Below are positions 1 to 9,797 of a DNA stretch of 64,000 nucleotides, piece by piece. Both the position numbers and the translations under genes were made by a program. The stretch is taken from positions 1 to 64,000 of the forward strand of contig JAAUOM010000006.1 in the NCBI GenBank assembly GCA_012034865.1, given 5' to 3'. Numbering within the stretch: the first letter of the stretch is position 1; each line of letters starts with the position of its first letter. Under the pieces are notes generated by a model. It worked only from the letters and a program-made list of their open reading frames with translations. It was not told where the DNA came from and did no database searches. This DNA comes from Acaryochloris sp. CRU_2_0 (lineage in GTDB: Bacteria; Cyanobacteriota; Cyanobacteriia; Thermosynechococcales; Thermosynechococcaceae).

Positions 1-357
1 GTTGGATCTCAGCACTCAAGCAAAGTCAATTGTTTGCCCCGATGACCTTTGAAGGGTCATGTAATCATGATTTGTTTGAGATGTGGTTGGGGGAGTGCCT
101 CCTCCCACGATTAACCCCTGGGGATGTTATCGTGATTAGACAATGCCAGTTTTCACCATTCTCAAGCCATTGAAGAGAGGGTGGCAGAGGCTGGATATGA
201 AATTTGGTATCTGCCTGCGTATTCTCCAGACTTGAACAAGATCGAGCACTGGTGGTTTGTGCTCAAAAACTGGATGAAGCAGCGGTGGGAGGAATTTGAT
301 AATTGCCGCGATTGTGTAGATGCCGCATTCAAAAACTGTCCTAACGTATGTCCGTAG
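1..357 (+). pseudogene. IS630-family transposase remnant (C-terminal part, frameshifted)
   Basis: This is the 3' part of a DDE transposase running in from the left edge. Reading from base 3 gives an open frame to about base 137. One extra base near 138 then shifts the frame, and from 139 it reads VIDNASFHHSQAIEE (joined across the shift) and continues to a stop at 355-357. The restored protein has the second Asp of the DDE triad (VIDNASFH) and the Glu in the SPDLNKIEHWW block, which is diagnostic for the IS630/Tc1-mariner type. The 5' part lies outside the window. The frameshift makes this copy inactive unless rescued by slippage. The IS end should lie in or just after TATGTCCGTAGTGCTATAA (about 347-365), but the matching left end is not visible. 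Confidence 0.8.
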
Positions 358-438
358 TGCTATAATCGTAGGGCTTGCCTTGTTTTCCCCATTTTTAATT
401 GTTCTCCTTTCAGAACCTGCTCAGCGGTTTGCTAGAAT

Positions 439-1509
439 CTATTGCCACCCCACTCTATCGGCAATTTTTACTGCTTCTGAATTGTTGCGACCGTAGGCAC
501 TGACATTGATAGCATCAGACTTGAATTTTTCGTAAGGTTTCAGGGCAGGTGCAACCTCTACACCATTGACGGCGGGATATTCATCATTCCCTTCCGCAAA
601 GATTTTCTGAGCTTCTGGACTGGTAAGGTACTCTATGAAGGCGATCGCATTCTGCTTATGGGGGGCTTTGGCCACTACCCCTGCCCCACTAATATTGACA
701 TGAGTACCTCGGTCTTTTTGATTAGGGAAAAATATCCCCACCTGTTTGGCGATAGCTTGGGTCTTAGGATCCTTCGATTCAATCATTCGCAATACGTAAT
801 AGTGGTTAACAATGGCCACATCACATTGACCCGCTGCCACAGCTTTAATTTGGTCAACATCCCCGCCTTTGGGCGGTCGTGCTAAATTAGCGACCAGCCC
901 CTTAGCCCATTTTTCAGCCGTTTCTACTCCCTTAGACTCAATAAAAGAACCCAAAAGGGATTGATTATAAATATTATTTGAGCTGCGGACACACACTCTG
1001 CCCTTCCAAGTTGGCTCTGCCAAAGCTTCATAGGTGGAAAGTTCCGTTGGTTTAACCTTAGCAGTGTTATACACTAGCACCCGCGCTCGCTTCGTCAGGC
1101 CAAACCATAGCCCCTCTGGATGTCGCAGATTAGCTGGGATTCTCTCATTGAGAGTTTTAGAGACAATTGGTTGCAATAACTCAGACTGCTCCGCCCGCCA
1201 TAAGCGTCCTGCATCGACAGTGATCAGCACATCCGCTTGAGGAGTACTGCCTTCACTTTTAAGTCGTTCTAATAGCTCATCATCTTTACTTTCTAGCAAT
1301 TTAACTTCAATTCCGGTTTTCTCCATAAATCCCTTATACAAAGCTTGATCGGTATCATAATGACGGGCAGAATAAACACTCACTACCTGGCCATTACGAC
1401 CCGCTGGCTGTGAAGTTGAGTTTGTTGAGTTCGTACAGCCACTGGCTATGGCCACCACCGCCACACTGAAAGACCCGATCAACGTGAATTTAGAAAAATT
1501 TAGAGCCAT
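439..1509 (-). CDS. futA: Iron(III) ABC transporter substrate-binding lipoprotein (FutA/IdiA-like)
   Basis: A 356-residue periplasmic ferric-iron binding protein that would deliver Fe3+ to an Fut-type ABC importer; a related role protecting photosystem II under iron stress is known for IdiA. The N-terminus has a hydrophobic segment ending in the lipobox-like IASGC, with Cys25 the likely lipidated residue. The candidate iron ligands His50, Tyr51, Tyr181, Tyr237 and Tyr238 keep the same spacing as the known His/Tyr ligands of Synechocystis FutA1 and FutA2, which is strong family evidence. No permease or ATPase gene is adjacent, so the transporter partners must be elsewhere, as is usual for cyanobacterial fut genes. 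The upstream region (1510-1560) is AT-rich and could hold a Fur site, but I cannot identify one with confidence. Confidence 0.9.
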   Translation of the reverse strand: MALNFSKFTLIGSFSVAVVAIASGCTNSTNSTSQPAGRNGQVVSVYSARHYDTDQALYKGFMEKTGIEVKLLESKDDELLERLKSEGSTPQADVLITVDAGRLWRAEQSELLQPIVSKTLNERIPANLRHPEGLWFGLTKRARVLVYNTAKVKPTELSTYEALAEPTWKGRVCVRSSNNIYNQSLLGSFIESKGVETAEKWAKGLVANLARPPKGGDVDQIKAVAAGQCDVAIVNHYYVLRMIESKDPKTQAIAKQVGIFFPNQKDRGTHVNISGAGVVAKAPHKQNAIAFIEYLTSPEAQKIFAEGNDEYPAVNGVEVAPALKPYEKFKSDAINVSAYGRNNSEAVKIADRVGWQ

Positions 1510-1730
1510 ATTGCTTCACTAGTTAATAAAAATGATTCCTATTTGAATCAAGACTTAACCTTATCGAAGTCGGTTCACCCCTGTCAAATAGTCGAGGGCG
1601 TATTAAATGGAAACTTTATCCTGCCAATCTCTAGAAAGCTGGCGATTAAAGCTGAAATCTTGATGGCATCAAGTTTATGGTGATTTCTGGGAAAATTTTT
1701 ACCACGGTAGGGTCAAATAGCCGTTCGACC

Positions 1731-3461
1731 CTACTTTGCTTCCTCCTCATCAGAGGAATGGATATTGGCCGTCGGGCGCAACTGTGGCGGTAACCCTGGA
1801 GTAGAAGGATGCTGTTCTAACCAAGCTTGCAGACTTTGGGAAAGTTGAGTCAAGGACACTGTTAATTCTTGGGGTAAGTCCAGCGGCAACTTGCCGGAGC
1901 GAATATGTAAATCTCGTTGGGGAAAAGGAATTTCAATATGGCGATCGCGTAATATGGTTTCAATCCGAAAATTGAGATCACTTTTAATCACAAATTGTTT
2001 GTCCGGTTCATTAATCCAGACGAGCAGGATAAATTTCAATGAACTCTCGCCAAATTCGGTAAAAAACACGCGAGGAGACGGATTTTTCAAAACACCTGCA
2101 TAATTGTTTGCTACTTCCATTAAAGCGTCTTTAACCGCTTCCGGCCTTGAACCATAGGCTATACCCACTGGAATTTGTAGCTGAGAGATAGACGTCCCAT
2201 GATCCCAATTCACCACCTCAGATTCTAAAAATTCAGAATTCGGGACAATAATGGAAACTTGATCGAGGGTGCGAATCTCCGTACTGCGGACATTAATCCG
2301 CTCAACCGTCCCTTGATAATCACCCACCTTCACAAAGTCGCCCACCTTGATCGGCTGCTCAAAAATGAGAACCATGCCACTAATAAAGTTTTTGGCAAAC
2401 CCTTGCAATCCCAGACCAATTCCTACCCCCAACACACTGGCAAACACCGTTAAAGAGCTGAGATCAAATCCCCAAAGCTGCAATAACACCAGGGTGCCAA
2501 TAAACAGCAAGGCATAATTGGCGACAAAAGCAACGGCCTCTTGCGCCCCCCGATTCAGCCCCGTCGCACTCAATACCCGCGTCCGTAAGAGATGTTGGGC
2601 GGTTTTGGCTAGATTCATAATCACAGCCAAAAAGACTAGTAAAACAGCAATATCCAAAACGGAATAAGACTTGCCCCCTGCTGGAATAAACGGGGTTGCG
2701 AAGGTTTGAGTCAGAGCATTAATCAGTCGATTCATCCAGATGCGAGTCCAGGGGAGTAAGCCACCGATATAGCTAATTGCCCCTACCCAGAGCAACACCC
2801 GCATCAGAGAAAGAATGACCTTGAACAAAAACTGTAAACTCTGTGGTTGCCGACCCGTGATCGGATCAACCGTCGCCTGTGGTAACAACCGCCATAACCT
2901 TTTACGCCAGAACCAACCGAATAGCCAGTGAAAAAGATAGGCTAAACCTAAACAGGCCAAGGATTGCAATCCTAACCACCAGACATTGGCTCGTTCTTGT
3001 TGACCACGATTAATCGCCGTTTGCAGTTTAGCTTGCCAGGTGACAGCCGTTGCCTCAAGAGAATTGCTCTGGGCATCTTTACTATTGACGATGAGCAAGT
3101 CGAGATCGGCTTGGCGATTATCGACATCGACTTTGAGGACGGGTAATGCCTGAGAATTATCGATGGTAACGGTCGCGGCTGCGGGTGAGTTCACTAACCC
3201 TTGCAACATTTGATTCACATTTTCTGCCCGTTGTTTGGCAGGCAACTCTTCCGAAGCACTCACTGGAAACAGCGGGATGCCATCCACTTGAATCATTGCT
3301 GTTTCTGGACTTTGGGCAGCCACAGGAGCTATCCCAGAATGGCCAAGGACAACTAGACAGGTGGTCAGTAGGGCAATCCACCCCCATCGCCATGCCCGCG
3401 CCGTTGCTTTAAAAGAACAGCAGCCTTGACGAAAACGGATGGTCTTAATCATGCCAGTCAT
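1731..3461 (-). CDS. MscS-family mechanosensitive ion channel
   Basis: A 576-residue small-conductance mechanosensitive channel homologue that would release solutes at the membrane on hypo-osmotic shock. A signal-like hydrophobic stretch (about residues 28-50) is followed by a roughly 100-residue extracytoplasmic region. Four further membrane segments lie at about 163-183, 215-235, 268-285 and 312-330. The pore-lining helix is at 337-362 (GVGIGLGLQGFAKNF), followed by the beta domain (VGDFVKVGDYQGTV) and the C-terminal alpha/beta domain. That order is typical of longer cyanobacterial MscS proteins. Methionine 1 or Met4 could be the start. It lies 49 bases downstream of the TamB-like gene on the same strand, so cotranscription is possible. 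Confidence 0.9.
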   Translation of the reverse strand: MTGMIKTIRFRQGCCSFKATARAWRWGWIALLTTCLVVLGHSGIAPVAAQSPETAMIQVDGIPLFPVSASEELPAKQRAENVNQMLQGLVNSPAAATVTIDNSQALPVLKVDVDNRQADLDLLIVNSKDAQSNSLEATAVTWQAKLQTAINRGQQERANVWWLGLQSLACLGLAYLFHWLFGWFWRKRLWRLLPQATVDPITGRQPQSLQFLFKVILSLMRVLLWVGAISYIGGLLPWTRIWMNRLINALTQTFATPFIPAGGKSYSVLDIAVLLVFLAVIMNLAKTAQHLLRTRVLSATGLNRGAQEAVAFVANYALLFIGTLVLLQLWGFDLSSLTVFASVLGVGIGLGLQGFAKNFISGMVLIFEQPIKVGDFVKVGDYQGTVERINVRSTEIRTLDQVSIIVPNSEFLESEVVNWDHGTSISQLQIPVGIAYGSRPEAVKDALMEVANNYAGVLKNPSPRVFFTEFGESSLKFILLVWINEPDKQFVIKSDLNFRIETILRDRHIEIPFPQRDLHIRSGKLPLDLPQELTVSLTQLSQSLQAWLEQHPSTPGLPPQLRPTANIHSSDEEEAK

Positions 3462-3510
3462 GGGGATAACGCATACAGAATCAATAGTTTATGGGGTAGG
3501 GCTAGGGGCA

Positions 3511-4740
3511 TTAGAAACGAACTCGATATTCTAAAACACCCACAGCCTCTCCTTCTGTGCTAACCGATGTTCTGGCTCTAAGTTGATCATTAATGTCATA
3601 GCTGAGGTTAAACAGAGTTGGCTCATCCACACCCGTTAAAATTTGCAAGACAGAAGCTGAGAAGCGATCTGTAATGTCGTAACCCAGTTCCGCCCCAAAG
3701 GCCAGCACCGAACTTTGGCTATTGTTCTGATTGGGAAGTAAGACCGGGAAAGCTCGGAAGGTAGCCCGACTACCCAGGGCATCGTTGAGGGTCTGTTGAA
3801 TGCCAGAAAAAGCGGCAGAAGTGGCAATATTGACGGCTGCCTGGGGAGCATCGCCAGCTTGCAACGATTTCTCTACACCGCCGCCTAATAGGGCAATAAT
3901 CTGCCCATTTGAACGATTCGGACGACTAGTGAGGGTGACAACTTTGTCAAAATCATTGATGAGTTCACTCGCACGGCCATCGACTGCGGCTTGAATTTTC
4001 ACCGATTGGATAGAGCCAATGGCACTCGCAGGCAATTCTGCAAATTCGTTGAGATCGGTGGTGGTGGCCTGGACGACTTCCGTGACGGTGGTTCTCATGC
4101 CGATATTCAAGTAGGGATCTAGGCCAAAACGAGAATCAAATTCAGCATAGTTTTCCCGGCGAGAGTCAACACTAAATAGGGCGGTGATTAAATTAATTGA
4201 ACCTTTGCGAAAACGAATCTTTCCATCGGCTAAAGGTTTATCCACCGAGCCATTAATCGCCAAGTCGCCTGTCGCTATAAAGCTGAAGACTGGGGGTTGA
4301 GAGATTTTGACATTGTCCCCAATTTGGACGACAAGATCTTTAAATTTCAGGGGGTTTTCTGATCCAGGTTGAGATTCTACTGGAGGAACAACGGCATTTT
4401 GGGTCTTGGCAGCGGGTTTGGCATTCGCATTCGCCAAGCGAACCTTGCCATTTTGCAATTGCAACTTTCCACCGACTTGGGGCCGAAGGACACTACCGCC
4501 CACCAGGATAGAACCATCGACACCGCCTTGATAGAGTTGCTGTACATTCAAGTTAAGATCCTGGAGCTTAACGGCTAGTGCTTGATTGTTCGCAGTTTGA
4601 AACATGGGCAGATTGCCCGTAGCCACTAATTGCCCTGCACCAATGTTGGCAGATAAACGCGGGATAGACACCAGATTACGATTAAATTCGATGGTGCCCG
4701 TTAGATTAGTGAGAGGCTGATTGAGAGCCGTGGTTTGCAA
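3511..4740 (-). CDS. TamB-like (DUF490) envelope protein, C-terminal part separated by frameshift
   Basis: This frame encodes the C-terminal TamB domain (409 residues from the first methionine). It ends in the typical pattern of beta-strand repeats and a terminal aromatic residue (VLEYRVRF). Upstream of the listed start the same frame stays open and reads DIDGTVRFQEAKLQTT, which continues the protein encoded at 4770-8729. The two parts therefore belong to one protein of about 1,740 residues. The break lies at a run of five T on the plus strand (4779-4783); six would restore one frame (GTIEKTDIDGTV). The independent start assumed here is probably not used. TamB-family proteins are long beta-helical bridges between inner and outer membranes, involved in outer-membrane lipid or protein transport. 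Confidence 0.85.
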   Translation of the reverse strand: MQTTALNQPLTNLTGTIEFNRNLVSIPRLSANIGAGQLVATGNLPMFQTANNQALAVKLQDLNLNVQQLYQGGVDGSILVGGSVLRPQVGGKLQLQNGKVRLANANAKPAAKTQNAVVPPVESQPGSENPLKFKDLVVQIGDNVKISQPPVFSFIATGDLAINGSVDKPLADGKIRFRKGSINLITALFSVDSRRENYAEFDSRFGLDPYLNIGMRTTVTEVVQATTTDLNEFAELPASAIGSIQSVKIQAAVDGRASELINDFDKVVTLTSRPNRSNGQIIALLGGGVEKSLQAGDAPQAAVNIATSAAFSGIQQTLNDALGSRATFRAFPVLLPNQNNSQSSVLAFGAELGYDITDRFSASVLQILTGVDEPTLFNLSYDINDQLRARTSVSTEGEAVGVLEYRVRF

Positions 4741-4769
4741 CTTTGCTTCTTGAAACCGGACGGTACCGT

Positions 4770-7700
4770 CTATATCGGTTTTTCAATCGTGCCTTTCACT
4801 CGCACATCTAAAGCACCCTTACCCCCGTTCCAGGCTACTTGGTCGGTAAATAAGCTCAACAGGGAAAAGCCATCATCTCGAAGGCTGGCGGTCAGCGAAA
4901 GCTGATCACTGGCAGGGGTGACCGAGACAAACGCAGGGGCATAAGGCACTTTCCCTTTGAGGATGAGGGGCTGGGAGCCGTTAATGCGGGCTTGACTATC
5001 AATGGTCAGCACGGCTTGCTGGTAACGCAGACTGGTCTGGGCACTATTGATGACAGCATCATCCAACCGCCCCTCGACTAGATCAAATTGACCTGTAAAC
5101 TGGGGATTGTCCAAATTACCGGCTAGATCGAGGCTGCCATTTAATTTGCCTGTGACCTGAACGGGTAGCTTAAGAAAAGGATTGATGGGGGCAACATCAA
5201 TATTTTGCAGTCGCAGCGTTCCAGTTTGGGAGGCACTCCCTAATTCTCCCTGGAATGCTAGCAAACTTTCCTCAGTTTGCACTCGCAGGGGCTTTAAGCT
5301 GAGCAGGCCATCTTTCAGGCTGCCATTCACGTGGAGTTGTTCAATTCTGTAGCGGTCTAACTTGAATTCTTGACCACGGATATCAAAATCGGCGTTAACC
5401 CCAGTCTGGGCCGATCCGGCAAAGGCAATTTCTCCGCCGAAACGGCCTGTTAGCTTGTCTAAAGCGAATAAGCTTGGTGGTTTCTGACTCTCTTTGAGGA
5501 TGGCGAGCTGTTGAATCTCTGTAAAGCGACGCAGTTGGCTCAGTAAGGGACCATTGACCCCTACAGGGACCGTTTGCAGATCGGCAGCACTACCATAGGT
5601 TGGGGCAGAGGCCGACCCCAATTTGGCAAAGTCTATGGCTTCAGCAATAGCAACGACATCCGCAATATTCCCCTTAGTAATGGCAAGGTTCCCAGAGTAG
5701 CGGGGATTTGCTCCGGGGACGAATTGGGCATCTAGGAGATATTGGCTATCGTCCTTAATTAAGCTTGCTTGATCGAGGCTGGCTACGCCGTCTCGATAGC
5801 GGATATTTCCAATGAGTCGGGTCGCTTGAATTTGCTTGAGGGTGGGTTGATCGACGGCAAAGCTACCCTCTAAATTTTGGCGCTTGAGATTGGCCACAAA
5901 TTGGCCAGAGGCTAGGCCAGAAATCGGTCCCAACCCTTGATTACTGAGGGCAGCGAGATTAAAGGCTTGTAGGGGAAATTGCTGCACATCAACGTGAAGT
6001 AACTCGCCTTGCGTCCTGCCTTGGGCAATGGCCTGATCACGGCGGATCAGGAAGGATTCCGGCAGGAATTGGGGATTGAGGGCAATGTTGATGCGATCGC
6101 GCTCCCCGCCCACCCGTAGATCCACACCTTGGCCGAAGTTGAGACTCCCCGTCATCAGGGGTTCAAATTGCAGTTGAGAGACGGCTAAGTCTTGCAATTG
6201 CAGGGACGCCACTAAATTCGGCGATGTTAGCGTTCCTGTCAAACGGCCTGTCAAATCTGCTCGACCCGTTAAGGGAATAGCTGTTGGCCCCAAATCAGCG
6301 AGGGTACGGAGATCGTAATCATTGGCTTTGAGATTTAGATTCAAAGCGGTAACTTGGAGACCTTGGGGCGTTTGCAATTGAGCATCAATGGTACCGTTAG
6401 CTTGAAAGCCCTTGGCAGTCACTTGCAGAAGAATCTGGCGACCCGTCCATCGAAACCGAGCATCTAGGGGTTGCTCTAGCAGAGACAGCCCTTGAGAAAA
6501 ATTGACTTGGCCTTGAGCCCTGAGGGTTTCGGCACTGAGATTGGGGAGGGGACCATTGAGGGCCACGCTGCCACTTAAGGCTCCTTGCAACTGGGGAGAA
6601 AACTCAGATAGGGTTATCCCCGCCAGTTTAATCTGGGCTTGCAGACTATCTGGATCCAATTGACCATCGATTCGGGCGGTGCCCTCCGCAACCTGGGCAA
6701 CAATATTGTCTAGGTAGGTCTTGCCCTTATAGAGTCGCAGATCCCCTCTGGTGGGATAGGTGGCTTGCGGAACTTGAAAGGCAATCTGCGTGCGTAAATC
6801 TTCGGGTTGACCTCGGACTTGGGTTTGGGCATAGACCGAACCAATCTTAATACCAGGAGAGGTACCGTAGCGTTGGGCGATCGCATCCCCCGGCACATCC
6901 ACAACGGCCACATCCGCCGCCAGTTCTGCTCCCGGCAAGAGATTGTAGCGAGCTGTCCCTGTAATTTTGCCCCCCGACTCTGGTAAAGCCAAGAGCTTAA
7001 CAACCTTCAAAGTCGGATTATCCAGGGTAAATTCGGCGTTAATGCCCTTAAACGCAACCCGATCAATAGTGGCCCCAGGAGCCATCACCACCTCACCTGC
7101 GATCAAGGGTCGATTGACGGCTCCGGTGACTCGAATTTCGGGAACACTGACTTGACCTGCCACGGGCACGGGTAATGTTGGGACTTGCAACGTGGCCAGG
7201 GCTGTCTTAACATCTAGTCCAGGAATTTGAGCCGTCAGGTTATAGCCGCGCTCAACATCAATGGTTCCCTTGGCTTGCAGGGGAACCCGATCATAGCGGG
7301 CGGTGATTCCTTCCAAAGAGGCCGTCAATCCTCGCAGACGCACATAGCCATTGGCATCATAGAAAGATTTGGGCAGACCAATAATTTGGGCATCAATATC
7401 CTTTAAGCGAGCAGTGCCCCGCGTATGGGGTGGTTTATTGGCCGCCAGACGCAACGTCAGATTGGCATCGACTCGACCGGAGCGAATCGCAATCGGCAAC
7501 TGAAAGGCCCGATCCAAAATAGGTGCAGACACATTTTGCGCCAACAGCAGAACCGTCATCTGCGTCAGATCCAGTTTGGTCTCTCCTTTGGTGCGCAGAC
7601 GCCCGCCACTGGCAATGCTGCCTTGGGCTTCAAATTTCAGCCGTTGCTGCGCGGATAGAAACTTCAGGGTGCCATTCGTGCGCCGTAATTGCTGCTTCTG

Positions 7701-8729
7701 AGACCGACCATTCTGGAAAATGAGATTTTCTGGGACTTCCAAATCAGCAGCGCGAAATTGGGCATCCCCATCAATTTTCGGGGGTTGATTCTCAGCGTAG
7801 ACAATCGCTAGATCGCTTTGCACGTCTTCCGCCTTGACCCGAATCTTCTGCTGGGGCAGACGGATATCCGCTTGCTTGACTTGGGCGATCGCAGACATCT
7901 TCAGCGGGCGTTGAGGTCGATACGCTAATTCAAAATCCCCCTCGACTTCCCCAGACTTGACCACCACAGGTAACCCTTCCGGTAAGAAGGCCATCAAGGG
8001 AGAGACCCGCAATTGTTTGGCTTTCAGTTTTAGTTGTAAAGCTTGAGTGGGCTGTAACCATTTCCCCTCTAATTGGGCTTTACCCCCCGAATCCAAGGTG
8101 CCCTTTCCTTCAAAATCAAAGCGCTGGTTGTCATCTTTAAAGAAAACAACGCCGTTTAGATTACTGAGTGTGCGGTTACTCGCTTTGAAGGGAGCTATCA
8201 CCGTTTCCCCGCCTTTTAAGCGCAAACTATCTAGCTTGATCTGCAGCCAGCTTTCTTTCTCTTCGCTCAGCCAAGTGGTCGCTAGCCAAGCTTTATCAGC
8301 GGTTTGATCAATATAAGCGTTGGCATTGATCAGCGTAATATCTAGATTGAGTTTTCTACTCCACAGGGTTTTCCACAGATCAAACTGAACCTCAACCGCA
8401 TCCACCCGGCCTTGATCCTTATCTAAAATGGTTTTTCCGTTCACCTGGTGACGATACGGTGGCACCGCAGATGAACCAAAGCGTAAGCCTGTGAGGGAGA
8501 AGTGTTCTAATTTGCCAATCTTAACAGGGCGCTGCAAAGAATCACTCAAGCTCTTGGCAATCTGAGGGGCAAGTTCTTCGTAAATGTAGTGGTAGACCCA
8601 CCCACCTGCCCCCAGCAAACCCGTCAGCAGAATCAGGGCTGTACCGATAACGGGCCGACTGCATAAAATCAGCCACAGACGACGAAAGGGACGGGGCGGT
8701 TGCTCTCCACTAGGAGGTGATTGAGACAT
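4770..8729 (-). CDS. TamB-like (DUF490) envelope protein, N-terminal part, frameshift-truncated
   Basis: 1,319 residues. A cytoplasmic proline-rich N-terminus is followed by one membrane anchor (about 31-52, LILLTGLLGAGGWVYHYIY) and then more than a thousand residues of repetitive beta-strand sequence (LQGALSGSVALNGPLPNLSA and many similar units), as in AsmA/TamB-like proteins. The frame ends at a TAG at 4770-4772 inside a conserved-looking VKGTIEKP segment, just past a run of five A (coding strand), and the protein continues in the next frame at 3511-4740. One lost base explains the break. Full-length homologues in cyanobacteria are of the combined size, as far as I recall. The window shows no BamA/TamA partner nearby. 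The ATG at 8729 follows a short upstream region, 8730-8930, in which I see no other gene. Confidence 0.85.
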   Translation of the reverse strand: MSQSPPSGEQPPRPFRRLWLILCSRPVIGTALILLTGLLGAGGWVYHYIYEELAPQIAKSLSDSLQRPVKIGKLEHFSLTGLRFGSSAVPPYRHQVNGKTILDKDQGRVDAVEVQFDLWKTLWSRKLNLDITLINANAYIDQTADKAWLATTWLSEEKESWLQIKLDSLRLKGGETVIAPFKASNRTLSNLNGVVFFKDDNQRFDFEGKGTLDSGGKAQLEGKWLQPTQALQLKLKAKQLRVSPLMAFLPEGLPVVVKSGEVEGDFELAYRPQRPLKMSAIAQVKQADIRLPQQKIRVKAEDVQSDLAIVYAENQPPKIDGDAQFRAADLEVPENLIFQNGRSQKQQLRRTNGTLKFLSAQQRLKFEAQGSIASGGRLRTKGETKLDLTQMTVLLLAQNVSAPILDRAFQLPIAIRSGRVDANLTLRLAANKPPHTRGTARLKDIDAQIIGLPKSFYDANGYVRLRGLTASLEGITARYDRVPLQAKGTIDVERGYNLTAQIPGLDVKTALATLQVPTLPVPVAGQVSVPEIRVTGAVNRPLIAGEVVMAPGATIDRVAFKGINAEFTLDNPTLKVVKLLALPESGGKITGTARYNLLPGAELAADVAVVDVPGDAIAQRYGTSPGIKIGSVYAQTQVRGQPEDLRTQIAFQVPQATYPTRGDLRLYKGKTYLDNIVAQVAEGTARIDGQLDPDSLQAQIKLAGITLSEFSPQLQGALSGSVALNGPLPNLSAETLRAQGQVNFSQGLSLLEQPLDARFRWTGRQILLQVTAKGFQANGTIDAQLQTPQGLQVTALNLNLKANDYDLRTLADLGPTAIPLTGRADLTGRLTGTLTSPNLVASLQLQDLAVSQLQFEPLMTGSLNFGQGVDLRVGGERDRINIALNPQFLPESFLIRRDQAIAQGRTQGELLHVDVQQFPLQAFNLAALSNQGLGPISGLASGQFVANLKRQNLEGSFAVDQPTLKQIQATRLIGNIRYRDGVASLDQASLIKDDSQYLLDAQFVPGANPRYSGNLAITKGNIADVVAIAEAIDFAKLGSASAPTYGSAADLQTVPVGVNGPLLSQLRRFTEIQQLAILKESQKPPSLFALDKLTGRFGGEIAFAGSAQTGVNADFDIRGQEFKLDRYRIEQLHVNGSLKDGLLSLKPLRVQTEESLLAFQGELGSASQTGTLRLQNIDVAPINPFLKLPVQVTGKLNGSLDLAGNLDNPQFTGQFDLVEGRLDDAVINSAQTSLRYQQAVLTIDSQARINGSQPLILKGKVPYAPAFVSVTPASDQLSLTASLRDDGFSLLSLFTDQVAWNGGKGALDVRVKGTIEKPI

Positions 8730-8931
8730 GAGCTTAAAGCTGCCGACTAGATCAGAGGGAAGTTACGGTTGCACGACTCAAGAGTTGTTAAGCAGATTAC
8801 CACTCTGCGATACCTATGGAGGGAAACCTAAATTACATTTCCGTGATAGAGATAAAAATACAAGCAACATCCCAAAGCTTGACTTAATCCTTCGTAGACA
8901 AAGCGATCGAGAGTCCCTTCTAGGGTAATCT

Positions 8932-9588
8932 TCATGGTTTGGTTTTTTGTTGTGGTTTTGGGGGTTGTGGCTTTTGCTGGGTTGAGGCAGGTTGTTGCAC
9001 CGCAGTGGGAGATTTACAAGCTGGGTTAAAACTATAGGCGGTTTTCCAGCTACTGACGGTTTTTTGATCAATTGGAATCAAAATTTTGCCGCCATTAGAT
9101 AAGGTGAGTCGAGCCCGTGTATCTTTGCTGGGGGCTTGCGCCAGAATAGCGGCAATCCCTGAATCCACCACAAAAATATTGCGGGTCATATACCAGGTTC
9201 CACTCGTCGTCTTCTCGCCAAAAAAACTGGTGTAACTATAGTCTTGGGAAAAGATTTTGGGTTGAGCTTTCGATTGGGGGGGAAGTTCAATCAGTTGACT
9301 ACCAATCCCCAGTTCTAATAGGGTGGGGATAATAGCCGTGGGGTCAGCTCTACCACTGGCGGGGGCATGCTGAATAATGACCTCCACAAAACAGCCTTCT
9401 ATCTTACTTCCCCATAGAGAGATAAAGGCACTCCGACCCGGTGCAGGTTGACTTGATCGGCCAAAGATGGAGCCATCTAGATCGTTACCCGTAATGTAGC
9501 GATCGGCAGTGACCTTACCCAAGGGCGTCTCCACCAAACTTTCTCTAATATCAACGGTTTTTTTGAAGGGTAATGCTTTGCCCCCCAC
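8932..9588 (-). CDS. Secreted protein of unknown function, C-terminal part (frameshifted)
   Basis: This open frame (218 residues if the GTG at 9588 is used) contains the main body of a secreted protein whose signal peptide is encoded in another frame at 9477-9752. Joined at the run of six C on the plus strand (9582-9587; seven would restore the frame) the protein reads TTTQGLQWGGKALPFKKTVD and is about 275 residues. It has mixed alpha/beta character, one Cys in the middle (EGCFVEV), another near the end (NPACKS), and a Pro/Gln/Lys-rich tail. I do not recognise the family. It sits downstream of a trypsin-like protease gene on the same strand, so both exported proteins may be cotranscribed. Confidence 0.6.
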   Translation of the reverse strand: MGGKALPFKKTVDIRESLVETPLGKVTADRYITGNDLDGSIFGRSSQPAPGRSAFISLWGSKIEGCFVEVIIQHAPASGRADPTAIIPTLLELGIGSQLIELPPQSKAQPKIFSQDYSYTSFFGEKTTSGTWYMTRNIFVVDSGIAAILAQAPSKDTRARLTLSNGGKILIPIDQKTVSSWKTAYSFNPACKSPTAVQQPASTQQKPQPPKPQQKTKP

Positions 9589-9752
9589 TGTAGACCTTGG
9601 GTTGTGGTCAGATCATCTTCATAAATAGCATCATCTTTTTTATCTTTTGCAAGGGCTGCATCAACGGTCAGTAAACCGATCACTAATACCAGACCAGCAG
9701 ACGCAAAGCTAGCGCCTAGATGTTTCTTAAGAGCAGTCATATTCCTAATCAA
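9477..9752 (-). CDS. Secreted protein of unknown function, N-terminal part with signal peptide
   Basis: The first 40-50 residues are convincing. A basic N-terminus and hydrophobic core (about residues 13-30, SAGLVLVIGLLTVDAALA) end in the signal-peptidase-like site ALA-KD, followed by acidic residues. After GLQWG the frame no longer looks like protein (Arg/Trp-rich, WWRRPWVRSL), because the real coding frame has moved to 8932-9588. The stop at 9477 is thus an artefact of the shift. Two homopolymers could carry the lost base: six C at 9582-9587 or seven T at 9559-9565 on the plus strand. Met5 may also be the start. Confidence 0.55.
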   Translation of the reverse strand: MIRNMTALKKHLGASFASAGLVLVIGLLTVDAALAKDKKDDAIYEDDLTTTQGLQWGAKHYPSKKPLILEKVWWRRPWVRSLPIATLRVTI

Positions 9753-9797
9753 AATAGGTGATAAAGGTCATTCTACATGGCCGTCTGACGACAACGG

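Noticed and set aside
4770-4790. Programmed -1 ribosomal frameshift in the TamB-like gene
   Set aside because: The zero-frame codons around the A-run do not form a standard X-XXY-YYZ heptamer and no strong downstream structure was seen; simple base loss is the easier explanation.
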